From Pedobacter arcticus A12 (lineage in GTDB: Bacteria > Bacteroidota > Bacteroidia > Sphingobacteriales > Sphingobacteriaceae), in NCBI RefSeq assembly GCF_000302595.1, contig NZ_JH947125.1, positions 766,299 to 830,298 on the forward strand: a DNA stretch of 64,000 nt. Reading direction: 5' to 3'. This document shows, in pieces, positions 7,649-15,719 of this stretch. Positions within the stretch are counted from its first letter, which is position 1. Every line of letters begins with the position of its first letter. The notes beneath the pieces were generated by a model, which saw nothing but the letters and a program-made list of their open reading frames with translations, had not been told where the DNA came from and searched no databases. A program made the position numbers and the translations under genes.

Positions 7649-9223
7649 ATGAATAACATTTCATTAGCATTAAGGTTAGCTGTTTTTGGTGCGTTTGCGC
7701 TAGTTGCCTGTAAAAAAGATAAAGCCTTACCTAAAGAAGCCGGACCAACGCCAACAACAAATAGAAACGAGCTCAGCAAAGATTCTATGTTTTTGTATGC
7801 CAAGGAGGTTTATTTATGGAACGATGCGCTACCGGCTTACGGTGTTTTTGATCCGCGAAGTAAATTTAACGGGTCTTCTGACCATTTTACAAACTTGAAT
7901 GCAGAACTTTTCGCTTTAACACGATATGGGATAAACCCTTTGACGGCTCTTCCGTACGAATACAATCCCGAGGAGAAAGACCAAACCAAGTACTCTTTTA
8001 TCGAAGATCTGGTTGCAGAGGGTAAGCTCGCGGTTTTAAAAAACTCAAAAAGTAATATCGACTTTAACGGCGACGGTGACGATTTAGGTTTTTCTTTGGC
8101 TTTAACCGGTTACCGCGACAACTATAGAATATACCTCAGGTTTAGCTCTCCAGGTTCTCCTGCTGCGTTGGCCGGATTAGACAGAGGAGATTATATCAAC
8201 AACATAAATAATAAAAGTATAGGAACAGATTTTGACTCGGAGGAGAGTTATATTAATGACGCAATCAATAAAAGTACCATAAAGATTAGTGGTAAAAAAA
8301 GAAACGGAACCAGCTTTAATGTCACTTTAAATAAAACTAAATACAATAGTAGTCCTATTTTTAAAGATACTGTTTTGGTGACTGGAGGTAAAAAAATAGG
8401 TTATTTGGCTTACGCCAGATTTACTGACGATGAAAACTCTTTTGCACCATTAACTGCTGTATTCGCTAAGTTTTCTGCAGCAGGCGTATCTGATCTGGTA
8501 ATTGATTTGCGCTACAATCCTGGGGGATATGTAAATACTGCAGAGCATTTAATTAACCTAATTGCACCAAGTAGTCTAGACGGAAAAACCATGTTTGAAC
8601 AGACTTATAATGCAACCATGGAAGCAGGGAAAGCCACAATTTTAAAAAATCAGCCATTAAGAGATCAGCAAGGAAAAATACTTTATGATAACGGGAGAAT
8701 GCTTACGTATGCAGATGAATCGTTTAAAAAAGCGGATAATAAAACAGTTTTTAGCAAAGAAGGAGCGTTAGATAATATAAGTAAAGTAGTTTTTATAACC
8801 ACCGAAGGAACGGCTTCTTCAAGCGAATTGGTGATCAATAGTTTAAAACCTCATATTACAGTTAAAACAGTAGGCAGTACTTCTTACGGTAAACCGGTGG
8901 GTTTCTTCCCAATCCGGATTGATAAATATGATCTTTACCTCTCTTCTTTTTTTACCACCAATGCGAACGGAGAGGGTAATTATTTTGCAGGAATTACACC
9001 CGATGCAGTACGTGAGGATGACGTAGAAAAGGGATTTGGAGACCCAAACGAAGAATCTCTGTCCTCTGCGATTTCTTTTTTGACCGTTGGAAAATTTACC
9101 ACAAGCACTTCAACCAAAAAGGTTAACAGCGAAAGTACAAAAGCCAGCAGTTCTGCCGTACTTAAGGTTTATGGACCGGCTGTATTGAAAGGAATGATTG
9201 AAACGCCGAAGGTTAGGAGGTAA
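7649..9223 (+). CDS. S41-family (C-terminal processing type) protease lipoprotein
   Basis: The 524-residue lipoprotein starts with a signal peptide ending in the lipobox ALVAC (Cys21), so it should be anchored in an outer or inner membrane leaflet facing the periplasm or surface. A PDZ-like segment (SPGSPAALAGLDRGDYI) precedes the S41 catalytic domain. That domain shows VIDLRYNPGGY, the serine-containing TASSSELV (about residues 389-396) and the lysine-containing SYGKPVG. These form the Ser-Lys dyad of tail-specific proteases. Substrates are unknown. The gene is monocistronic and followed directly by a tandem repeat array. Confidence 0.88.
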   Translation: MNNISLALRLAVFGAFALVACKKDKALPKEAGPTPTTNRNELSKDSMFLYAKEVYLWNDALPAYGVFDPRSKFNGSSDHFTNLNAELFALTRYGINPLTALPYEYNPEEKDQTKYSFIEDLVAEGKLAVLKNSKSNIDFNGDGDDLGFSLALTGYRDNYRIYLRFSSPGSPAALAGLDRGDYINNINNKSIGTDFDSEESYINDAINKSTIKISGKKRNGTSFNVTLNKTKYNSSPIFKDTVLVTGGKKIGYLAYARFTDDENSFAPLTAVFAKFSAAGVSDLVIDLRYNPGGYVNTAEHLINLIAPSSLDGKTMFEQTYNATMEAGKATILKNQPLRDQQGKILYDNGRMLTYADESFKKADNKTVFSKEGALDNISKVVFITTEGTASSSELVINSLKPHITVKTVGSTSYGKPVGFFPIRIDKYDLYLSSFFTTNANGEGNYFAGITPDAVREDDVEKGFGDPNEESLSSAISFLTVGKFTTSTSTKKVNSESTKASSSAVLKVYGPAVLKGMIETPKVRR

Positions 9224-9241
9224 AGGGTTTATCGAGCCTTG

Positions 9242-9790
9242 CGCTGTTCGAGATGTTAGCATAGCGCATCTCGAACTGATAAATATGGCGGATTTGAAAT
9301 CCGCGTTTTTCAAAAAATGACTTTAGATAAACCTAAGTGGCGGATTGCAAATCCGCATCATCATTAGTTCGACATGACCCTTCGGAACATGTCGAATTCG
9401 GAACATGTCGAACAGCCAGTGTCCGTCAGAAATTGTATTCTCGCTGTTCGAGATGTTAGCATAGCGCATCTCGAACTGATAAATATGGCGGATTTGAAAT
9501 CCGTGTTTTCCAAACAATGCCTTTAGATAAACCCTAAGTGGCGGATTGCAAATCCGCATCATCATTAGTTCGACATGACCCTTCGGAACATGTCGAACAG
9601 CCAGTGTCCGTCAGAAATTGTATTCTCGCTGTTCGAGATGTTAGCATAGCGCATCTCGAACTGATAAATATGGCGGATTTGAAATCCGTGTTTTCCAAAC
9701 AATGCCTTTAGATAAACCCTAAGTGGCGGATTGCAAATCCGCATCATCATTAGTTCGACATGACCCTTCGGAACATGTCGAATAGCCAGA
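9242..9790. repeat. Tandem array of a 185-200 bp hairpin-rich unit, three copies
   Basis: Three copies begin at 9242, 9442 and 9627. Copy 1 is 200 bp and copy 2 is 185 bp; copy 3 is cut off at about 9790 where the acetyltransferase gene ends. Copies 2 and 3 are almost identical. Each unit carries four inverted repeats: GTTCGAGATG-N11-CATCTCGAAC, an imperfect palindrome around GCGGATTTGAAATCCGC, GCGGATT-GCA-AATCCGC, and GTTCGACATG-N11-CATGTCGAAC. Copy 1 has an extra 16 bases repeating the last arm. Open frames seen here on the minus strand are near-copies of one another and are not genes. Confidence 0.9.
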
Positions 9791-9793
9791 TTT

Positions 9794-10199
9794 TTAGTGC
9801 TCATGTCCTTGATAAATCCACATTGGTTTTGTTTCTCCCGCTTTTCTAAATCCGCTTTTTTCGTAAAAATCTATTGCTTTTCCGTCAGCAATTAAAATTT
9901 GTTGATGGAAGTCTGCGTATTTTTCTTGAAGTTTTTTTAAGATAAGCTTACCAATTCCTTTTCCTTGAAAGTCGGGATGAATAATTAGGTGAGGATAATA
10001 AACAACCAAATGTCCGTCAGAAATTGCATTTCCTAATCCAACAAGTTTTTCATTGTGCCATGCAGTAACAAAGGAATGGGAATTTAATAAAGCTTTGTAA
10101 AGATTCTGGCTTTTCAGCAGAAGACCATTGATTCGCTTTATAAATTTCAATGATGTCGTCTTGTTTGATGTTTTTGGTTTCTTTTATGATGAAGTTCAT
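9794..10199 (-). pseudogene. Frameshifted GNAT acetyltransferase
   Basis: The minus strand encodes a GNAT N-acetyltransferase of about 135 residues in two frames. The first part starts at the ATG at 10199 (MNFIIKETKNIKQDD...NQWSSAEKPESL). The second part carries the core (TAWHNEKLVGLGNAISDGH, the acetyl-CoA loop HPDFQGKGIGKLILKKL, FYEKSGFRKAG). The frame changes near 10098-10105, where the reading passes from AEKPESL to LYKALLNSHS. Loss of two bases or gain of one explains it. From the second frame alone only a TTG start at 10150 with an unrelated leader would be available. It may be a true pseudogene or a sequencing error. Confidence 0.75.
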
Positions 10200-10243
10200 C
10201 CTCGATTTAATTTAAGGTTACTGCTAACATATAGCTTGCAGAC

Positions 10244-10276
10244 AAAAAAAGCCAGAGAATCCTCTCTAGCTTTTTA
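10244..10276 (-). terminator. Terminator of the phosphohexomutase gene
   Basis: AAAAAGCCAGAGA and TCTCTAGCTTTTT form a 13-bp stem with one mismatch around a 4-base loop. It lies 16 bases past the stop on the minus strand and is followed there by a T-run. Confidence 0.75.
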
Positions 10277-10291
10277 AATTTCGATGTTTTC

Positions 10292-12028
10292 CTAAACCGC
10301 CAAATCCTTCATAATAGTATCAACTTTATCTTCCAGCTCCTGATTCACTTTATAAAAATCCGCTTTAGAAGCTAAAGGCTTGTTTACACTGCAATAGAAC
10401 TTTATTTTTGGTTCTGTACCAGATGGGCGGGCAGAAATAATACAGCCATCTTCAGTAATAAACTGTAAAACATCCGATTTCGGCAATGGAATTTCTGAAG
10501 TAGTGTTATCAACCAAATTGGTTTCTTTTCTTTGTCCGTAATCTTTTAAAGTAACCACTTTTGAGCCACCTAAACTTTTTGGTGGGTTGTTTCTAAAACG
10601 TTCCATCATGGCTACAATTTCTTCAGCGCCTGATTTGCCTTTTTTGGTAATTGAAACTAGTTTTTCTTTATAGAAGCCGTACTTCACATACATGTTAATC
10701 ATGGCTTCGTATAAACTACTGCCTTGATCTTTATAAAAAGCGGTCATTTCTGCAATAAAAGCGGCAGAAACCACAGCATCTTTGTCTCTTACAAAATCGC
10801 CAACCAAGTAACCGTAGCTTTCTTCGCCACCTACAATAAAAGTTTCTTTACCTTCTAATTCGGTCATAATCTGACCTATAAATTTAAATCCGGTTAAAGT
10901 GTTGTAGCATTTAACTTTTTTATCGGCTGCAATTTTATCAATCAAATAAGAAGTAACAATGGTTTTAATTACATACTCTTTGCCTGTGAATTTTCCTTCT
11001 TTTTCCCAAGCCTCTAACATGTAATTAATCAATAAGCTGCCTGTTTGATTTCCGTTCAACAGTTCAAACTCACCTTTCAAGTTTTTTACAGCAATACCCA
11101 CGCGATCGGCATCTGGGTCTGTTGCCATCACCAAATCAGCATCGGTTTCTTTAGCTTTTTTAAGCGCTAAGGTGAGAGCTTCTTTTTCTTCTGGATTTGG
11201 ATAAACTACTGTAGGGAAATCGCCATCTGGTGTGGTTTGTTCCTCAACCAAAATTACGTTTTCAAATCCAAAACGCTTTAAGGCAGCGGGAACCAAGGTA
11301 ATTCCAGTTCCGTGTATTGGTGAAAAAACTATTTTTAAATCTTTTTGACGTTTAATGGCATCCGGCGAAACCGAAAGCGAAGTAATTTTGTTTAAGTAGT
11401 CTTCGTCCATTTCTTCGCCTATGTAAGAAATGTTCTCTGGTTTTGCATCAAACTTTATATCGTCTACGCTTTCTACTTTGGCAACCTCATCCATTACCAG
11501 TTGATCATCAGGCGCAACAAATTGTCCACCATCTTCGCCATAGGCTTTATAACCGTTATATTCTTTTGGATTGTGCGATGCCGTTAACATTACGCCACTT
11601 TTGCAGCCTAATGTGCGTACAGCAAAAGAAAGTTCTGGCGTAGGGCGTAAAGCTTTAAAAAAGTAAACATGTATTCCGTTTGCAGAAAAAACATCAGCTG
11701 TAATTTTACCCAAAACATCAGAGTTGTTGCGGCTATCATGCGCAATGGCAACTTTGATTTTTTCCCCCGGATATTTATTGATCAGGTAGTTTGCTAAACC
11801 TTGCGTTGCAGCGCCAATGGTGTATTTGTTAACTCTATTAGAACCAGCTCCCATAATGCCTCTTAAACCACCTGTCCCAAATTCTAAACTTTTATAGAAA
11901 GAATCTGTTAATTCTGTAACGGCATTGCTATCAACTAAAGCTTTAATTTCTGCTTTGGTTGCTTCGTCGTAATTTCCGTTTAACCATTGGTTTACGCGGT
12001 CTTGTGTGGCTTTATCTAATTCTTGCAT
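10292..12028 (-). CDS. Phosphoglucomutase/phosphomannomutase
   Basis: The 578-residue alpha-D-phosphohexomutase interconverts hexose 1- and 6-phosphates in the cytosol, feeding glycan and nucleotide-sugar synthesis. The catalytic phosphoserine loop TASHNPKEYNGYKAY, the metal-binding loop DPDADRVGIAV, the sugar-binding GGEESYGYLVGDFVRDKD and the phosphate-binding RPSGTEPKIKFY are all intact. The length fits the long PGM2-like form common in Bacteroidota. The gene is alone, with a terminator downstream and a spacer upstream that separates it from a divergent lipoprotein gene. Whether glucose or mannose phosphate is preferred cannot be read from the sequence. Confidence 0.92.
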   Translation of the reverse strand: MQELDKATQDRVNQWLNGNYDEATKAEIKALVDSNAVTELTDSFYKSLEFGTGGLRGIMGAGSNRVNKYTIGAATQGLANYLINKYPGEKIKVAIAHDSRNNSDVLGKITADVFSANGIHVYFFKALRPTPELSFAVRTLGCKSGVMLTASHNPKEYNGYKAYGEDGGQFVAPDDQLVMDEVAKVESVDDIKFDAKPENISYIGEEMDEDYLNKITSLSVSPDAIKRQKDLKIVFSPIHGTGITLVPAALKRFGFENVILVEEQTTPDGDFPTVVYPNPEEKEALTLALKKAKETDADLVMATDPDADRVGIAVKNLKGEFELLNGNQTGSLLINYMLEAWEKEGKFTGKEYVIKTIVTSYLIDKIAADKKVKCYNTLTGFKFIGQIMTELEGKETFIVGGEESYGYLVGDFVRDKDAVVSAAFIAEMTAFYKDQGSSLYEAMINMYVKYGFYKEKLVSITKKGKSGAEEIVAMMERFRNNPPKSLGGSKVVTLKDYGQRKETNLVDNTTSEIPLPKSDVLQFITEDGCIISARPSGTEPKIKFYCSVNKPLASKADFYKVNQELEDKVDTIMKDLAV

Positions 12029-12207
12029 ATATCTGGTTTTTTATATAACCAAAGTTAAACTTTACATATTATAAGTGAAACATATTATAATTAATTATGG
12101 TGTGTTTTTTGTTTTACTGCATGCAACCACTGATGCTGTTTTTTCGTCTTCCATATAACTAGGCAATTATGGCATCTTTATTCAATTCACCTTTTAACAA
12201 AACAGCA

Positions 12208-12636
12208 ATGAAAAAATTATCTCTTTTTATAATAGGCTTTATGATACTTGGAGTATCGGCCTGCCGTAAAGTAACCAACGAGTATTATACCACGCCAAAC
12301 CAAACTATTTATACAACAGTGGCTGCTAATAGCTGGGTTAAATCAAGCAATGCTGGAAACGAAACCTACTCTGCCGATATCAAATTTGCCAATACTGATA
12401 TTTATCAAAATGGTTTTGATGGGGTTTTGGTGTACTTAAGTTACGATGGCGGTACAGATAATACGAATAGTACATGGGAGCCAATTCCACAGACTTATGA
12501 AGGTTTATCTTATAGTTATATTGTTACCCAACAAAAAATAACAATTCAAGTACAGCCTTCTAGTGGTACAGGTTCTTTTACAAATGCTCCTGGCGCTGTT
12601 AGAGCTAAAGTAGTGATGATATTATCTGATTTGTAA
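12208..12636 (+). CDS. Small hypothetical lipoprotein
   Basis: The 142-residue protein begins MKKLSLFIIGFMILGVSAC, a lipoprotein signal with the cleavage cysteine at residue 19. I chose this ATG because a longer frame from 12169 would put 13 unrelated residues before the signal. The mature part is rich in Ser, Thr, Tyr and Asn and looks like an extracytoplasmic beta protein; I recognise no domain. It ends 12 bases from the convergent histidine kinase gene. Function is unknown. Confidence 0.65.
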   Translation: MKKLSLFIIGFMILGVSACRKVTNEYYTTPNQTIYTTVAANSWVKSSNAGNETYSADIKFANTDIYQNGFDGVLVYLSYDGGTDNTNSTWEPIPQTYEGLSYSYIVTQQKITIQVQPSSGTGSFTNAPGAVRAKVVMILSDL

Positions 12637-12648
12637 TTAAAATAATAA

Positions 12649-13965
12649 CTAAACGGAGTCCGCTTTTTGGACTTCGTTTGGTTGTTTAAAACTTACAGAA
12701 AAGTGGTGTTTTGCATTGATATATTCGTAGTTAATCGAAAAACCGTGAGCATTTGCAATTTTATTAGAAATTGCCAAGCCTAAACCATTTCCTTTTTGAT
12801 CTTTCTCGATGGTTTTAGAAAACCTCGAAAATAACTTCTCCTCACTAAAATCCAGTTTTGGTCCTTCATTTACAAAGGATAAAGAACGCTCTGTCAACAA
12901 AATATTTACAATACTTCCTTTGGGCGAATATTGGATGGCATTAATTGTTAAGTTCTGTATCATCTGATCTATCAGCACTTGGTTTCCTTTAAAAACTTTA
13001 GCTTCTGGTCTTGGGAAAAGGAGTTGTTGATATTTAGCCTCTGCAAAAAAGTTTAAACTTGCTACAACTGTACTCACTGTTTTAATGCAATCAACTTTAT
13101 CCTTCAGTTCAAACTGCTGATTTTCAATTTTTGATAACAATAATAAGTTTTTATTTAAGTCAGTTAATCTTTGCAATACATGGTAAATCTGATCGATCAA
13201 TAAGCTTTGGTTGCTGTTAAGGTCTTTGTCTTGTATTAATAAATCCAGTTTAGATTTGATAATTGCAATAGGGGTTTGAAGCTCATGCGCAGCATTCTCG
13301 GTAAATTCTTTTTGCAGTTGATACGCTGTGTTTTTTTGCTGTAACAGGTTTTTTATATCAGCATTCAAATCGTTAAGCTCATCAATTTCTATGTTTTCTG
13401 CTTCCTCTTCTTCTCCTTCATGAGATATTTCTTCATTTGCTTCCTGTTGTTTTAAGGCATCAAGTGTTTTATTAAATGGTTTCCAAATTTTTGCATTCAC
13501 CCTTCTGTTTACAATTAAAAAGCCAATTAAAATAATTACCAGAATAAAGAGCTGAACAATTATGATATTTCTTAATACAGTTTCTTTATTTGTTAAGGAT
13601 GTTTTAATGGTGACTGTATGGTTTACCCCAAATATTTTAATTTGTTTTTGTAGGTAGCGATAGTTTTCTACTTCTTTAGTTTCAGAATTAAGCACTTTTG
13701 TGGTAAAAGGTTTTTCTTCAAAACGGCTGAGGTCAAAAAAAGAAATGGTAATGTTCTTGTCCAACTTTTTCCATAGATCTAAATCATCTGGAGTTTTAAT
13801 TTCTTTAAGCTGTTCCGGAATTAAGGCTAAGCGATTTATCAAGGCATCATCTGTTGCCCTTAAAAGAAGCATCTTTACGATCAAATAAAAAATAGGGATA
13901 CTTAATAAAACTAACAGTGATGATAGCCATAAGTGTTTTCTTGAACTGTAGGTAAGTAGTTTCAA
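12649..13965 (-). CDS. Sensor histidine kinase
   Basis: The 438-residue membrane kinase has two transmembrane segments (about residues 13-35 and 138-160) around a roughly 100-residue periplasmic sensor region of no recognised type. A HAMP-like linker follows with a highly acidic stretch (EEEEAEN). The HisKA phosphoacceptor is H227 in AAHELQTP. The HATPase domain shows an N-box near LTINAIQYSP and a G-box GNGLGLAIS. Its gene starts one base after the stop of the response regulator gene, so the pair form one operon. The signal is unknown. Confidence 0.9.
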   Translation of the reverse strand: MKLLTYSSRKHLWLSSLLVLLSIPIFYLIVKMLLLRATDDALINRLALIPEQLKEIKTPDDLDLWKKLDKNITISFFDLSRFEEKPFTTKVLNSETKEVENYRYLQKQIKIFGVNHTVTIKTSLTNKETVLRNIIIVQLFILVIILIGFLIVNRRVNAKIWKPFNKTLDALKQQEANEEISHEGEEEEAENIEIDELNDLNADIKNLLQQKNTAYQLQKEFTENAAHELQTPIAIIKSKLDLLIQDKDLNSNQSLLIDQIYHVLQRLTDLNKNLLLLSKIENQQFELKDKVDCIKTVSTVVASLNFFAEAKYQQLLFPRPEAKVFKGNQVLIDQMIQNLTINAIQYSPKGSIVNILLTERSLSFVNEGPKLDFSEEKLFSRFSKTIEKDQKGNGLGLAISNKIANAHGFSINYEYINAKHHFSVSFKQPNEVQKADSV

Positions 13966-13966
13966 A

Positions 13967-14632
13967 TTATTCTAATTTATATCCGGTACTGTATATTGCT
14001 TGTATGTAAGTGCCAGCAGTACCTAGTTTCGTCTTTAAGTTTTTGATGTGCGAAGTTATAGCATCAAAGTTATCAAAATATAAAGCAGAGTGGCTACTTA
14101 AATTTTCTGCAATGGCATTTTTAGAAACTACCTTGTTCTTGTTAAGTAATAAAAATAAAAAAAGCGTAAATTCTGTTGCGTTCAGCTCCGTGTCTTCACC
14201 GTTGATTTTAACTTCTTTTGACTCTAAATTAAGGGAAATGTTTTTATAATCTAAAATAGTGGGGCTTTTAAGGTTTCGCTTTCTAATTGTAGACTGTATT
14301 CTGGCACTTAGTTCGGCTAAATGAAAAGGTTTAGCCAAATAATCATCGGCACCCAAATTTAGAGACTTTATGCTGTCGTCGACGGAGTTTTTTGCTGATA
14401 CGATAATAATTCCGGCTTGTTTTCCGGTGCTTTTTAATTCCTGCAAAAGTATTAAGCCACTGCCCAAGGGTAACATTACATCTAAAACGATACAATCGTA
14501 ACTGAAGATTTCCATTTGCTCGCGAGCTTCATCAGCATTATAAGCTAAATCACATTGGTACTCCTCGCTTTTTAGGTAGTGAAAAATACTGTTACTGAGC
14601 TCCACTTCATCCTCAACAATTAAAACTCTCAT
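13967..14632 (-). CDS. OmpR-family response regulator
   Basis: The 221-residue regulator pairs with the downstream kinase. The receiver domain has the acidic pocket E8/D9, the phosphoacceptor D51 in CIVLDVMLP and K101 in LAKPF. The C-terminal winged-helix domain (LNATEFTLFLFLLLNKNKVVSKNAIAEN cut into two helices, then the SHIKNLKTKL recognition helix and the STGYKLE wing) binds DNA. I start at the ATG at 14632 because MRVLIVEDE is the standard receiver start; a frame from 14659 adds nine residues. Target genes are not evident. Confidence 0.9.
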   Translation of the reverse strand: MRVLIVEDEVELSNSIFHYLKSEEYQCDLAYNADEAREQMEIFSYDCIVLDVMLPLGSGLILLQELKSTGKQAGIIIVSAKNSVDDSIKSLNLGADDYLAKPFHLAELSARIQSTIRKRNLKSPTILDYKNISLNLESKEVKINGEDTELNATEFTLFLFLLLNKNKVVSKNAIAENLSSHSALYFDNFDAITSHIKNLKTKLGTAGTYIQAIYSTGYKLE

Positions 14633-14959
14633 TAAGGTAAAAGTATAGATTTTAAACAAAAAAGCGGAGTTTGGTTATTTGTTTGGTTTGTATGAGGGAA
14701 AATAATGTTAAAACTTAAGAAAATACAGGGTTAAATTTTGTTGCAAAAAATGCCGCGAGTGTTAAAATTATAAAGTAATACAAGTATTTAGCCGGCAAAA
14801 TGGGAATTAAACTGCAGATAAAATTGAACAAATTATAGCAGTAAGTGAGAAGTCAGAAAATATATTGAGGAAAAGAAATTAGGCAATACAAATCCAGTTA
14901 CTAAGTAGGGCTACTTAATAGTTGCGAAATAGCGTTAAAAAATGGGAAGGTATAACATG
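14633..14959. other. Spacer with a small hairpin
   Basis: No gene is visible in this AT-rich spacer. AAGTAG-GG-CTACTT at 14903-14916 is a perfect small inverted repeat near the end of the next minus-strand gene. It has no adjacent T-run. Confidence 0.5.
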
Positions 14960-15229
14960 TTATAACCTAACCCACTTAAAAACTAAAATGTTTATCAAAA
15001 GAACCGCCGAGCCTAAAAGGAACTGAAAAATATGCCCAAAAGGTAAAATATTGAGCGATACTACCCAAAGTACAATGCTTACTAACGAAAGCGCAAACAA
15101 AAAACCTGTGTAAATTTTAGATTTTATTGCTACTGATTTTCTTGGTTCGGCTTGGTTGTAAGAATTAAGAATTGAGAATTCTCCACCGTAGTTCTCTGAC
15201 TTAAAAAATTGTTTGTTTATCGTATCCAT
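14960..15229 (-). CDS. Small hypothetical membrane protein
   Basis: The 89-residue product begins MDTINKQFFKSEN and has two hydrophobic segments in its C-terminal half (TGFLFALSLVSIVLWVVSL and a second around FQFLLGSAVLLINILVF), so it should be a two-helix membrane protein. An in-frame start at 15316 would add 29 residues of unlikely composition. I do not recognise the family. It is divergent from the B12 uptake operon, and its start lies about 220 bases from the riboswitch. Confidence 0.5.
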   Translation of the reverse strand: MDTINKQFFKSENYGGEFSILNSYNQAEPRKSVAIKSKIYTGFLFALSLVSIVLWVVSLNILPFGHIFQFLLGSAVLLINILVFKWVRL

Positions 15230-15441
15230 ATCTTTAATTTTTATATAATTTCTAATGCCATAAGTGTACCAAGATCTGTAGTTGAGTAAGTTTATTACAA
15301 CCTCATGTTCAAACACGCTATCCTTACCTTTTTACTGCTAATGATGTGCTAAATTGTCAACATCATAAAACTCATGACTGTCTTGTATAACATCTTTTAC
15401 AATTTTAAGTTTTCGATATGTCTTAATTATAAATATAATGT

Positions 15442-15449
15442 TACTTTTG
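15442..15449 (+). promoter_or_regulatory. -7 box of the B12 uptake operon
   Basis: TACTTTTG fits TAnnTTTG and lies directly before the riboswitch. Transcription would start at about 15453-15455, the first bases of the aptamer. Confidence 0.55.
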
Positions 15450-15452
15450 CAG

Positions 15453-15620
15453 CGTTATGGTTTCCTACTTCGGTCGGAATTAAAAGGGAATAAGGTGTAA
15501 ATCCTAAACTGTCCCGCAGCTGTAAGCTCTAGAAGGTTTTTCAATCTAATGGTCACTGTTCTGATAATCGGAATGGGAAGGCCGAAAAACTAGGAGTAAG
15601 TCAGAAGACCTGCCAAACAT
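15453..15620 (+). ncRNA. Cobalamin riboswitch
   Basis: The conserved elements appear in order: AAGGTGTAAATCC near 15492-15504, ACTGTCCCGCAGCTGTAA near 15508-15525, CACTG near 15554, GGGAAGGCCG near 15575-15584 and the B12 box AGTCAGAAGACCTGCC at 15599-15614. Adenosyl- or another cobalamin binding should repress the downstream uptake genes. Its placement between a promoter and btuB fits the expected role exactly. Confidence 0.95.
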
Positions 15621-15699
15621 TTTTAATTCATAGCTTTCGGGGATTGGAGCTTTTGAGTGTAGGTACCTCGCAGTATTTTCATTTCAATTAATTTCCTGT

Positions 15700-15718
15700 A
15701 AGCTTATTTTTTAAGCTT
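15700..15718 (+). promoter_or_regulatory. Hairpin next to the btuB start, likely expression platform
   Basis: AAGCTTA-TTTTT-TAAGCTT has perfect 7-bp arms and ends one base before the btuB ATG. It could occlude the start codon region and serve as the translational switch of the riboswitch. A T-run is absent after it, so it is not a terminator. Confidence 0.5.
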
Positions 15719-15719
15719 T

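Noticed and set aside
9242-9790. CRISPR array
   Set aside because: The repeat unit is too long, there are no unique spacers, and no cas genes lie nearby.
9323-9804. Two similar open frames on the minus strand
   Set aside because: They are translations of successive copies of the tandem repeat and share identical stretches; there is no independent gene evidence.
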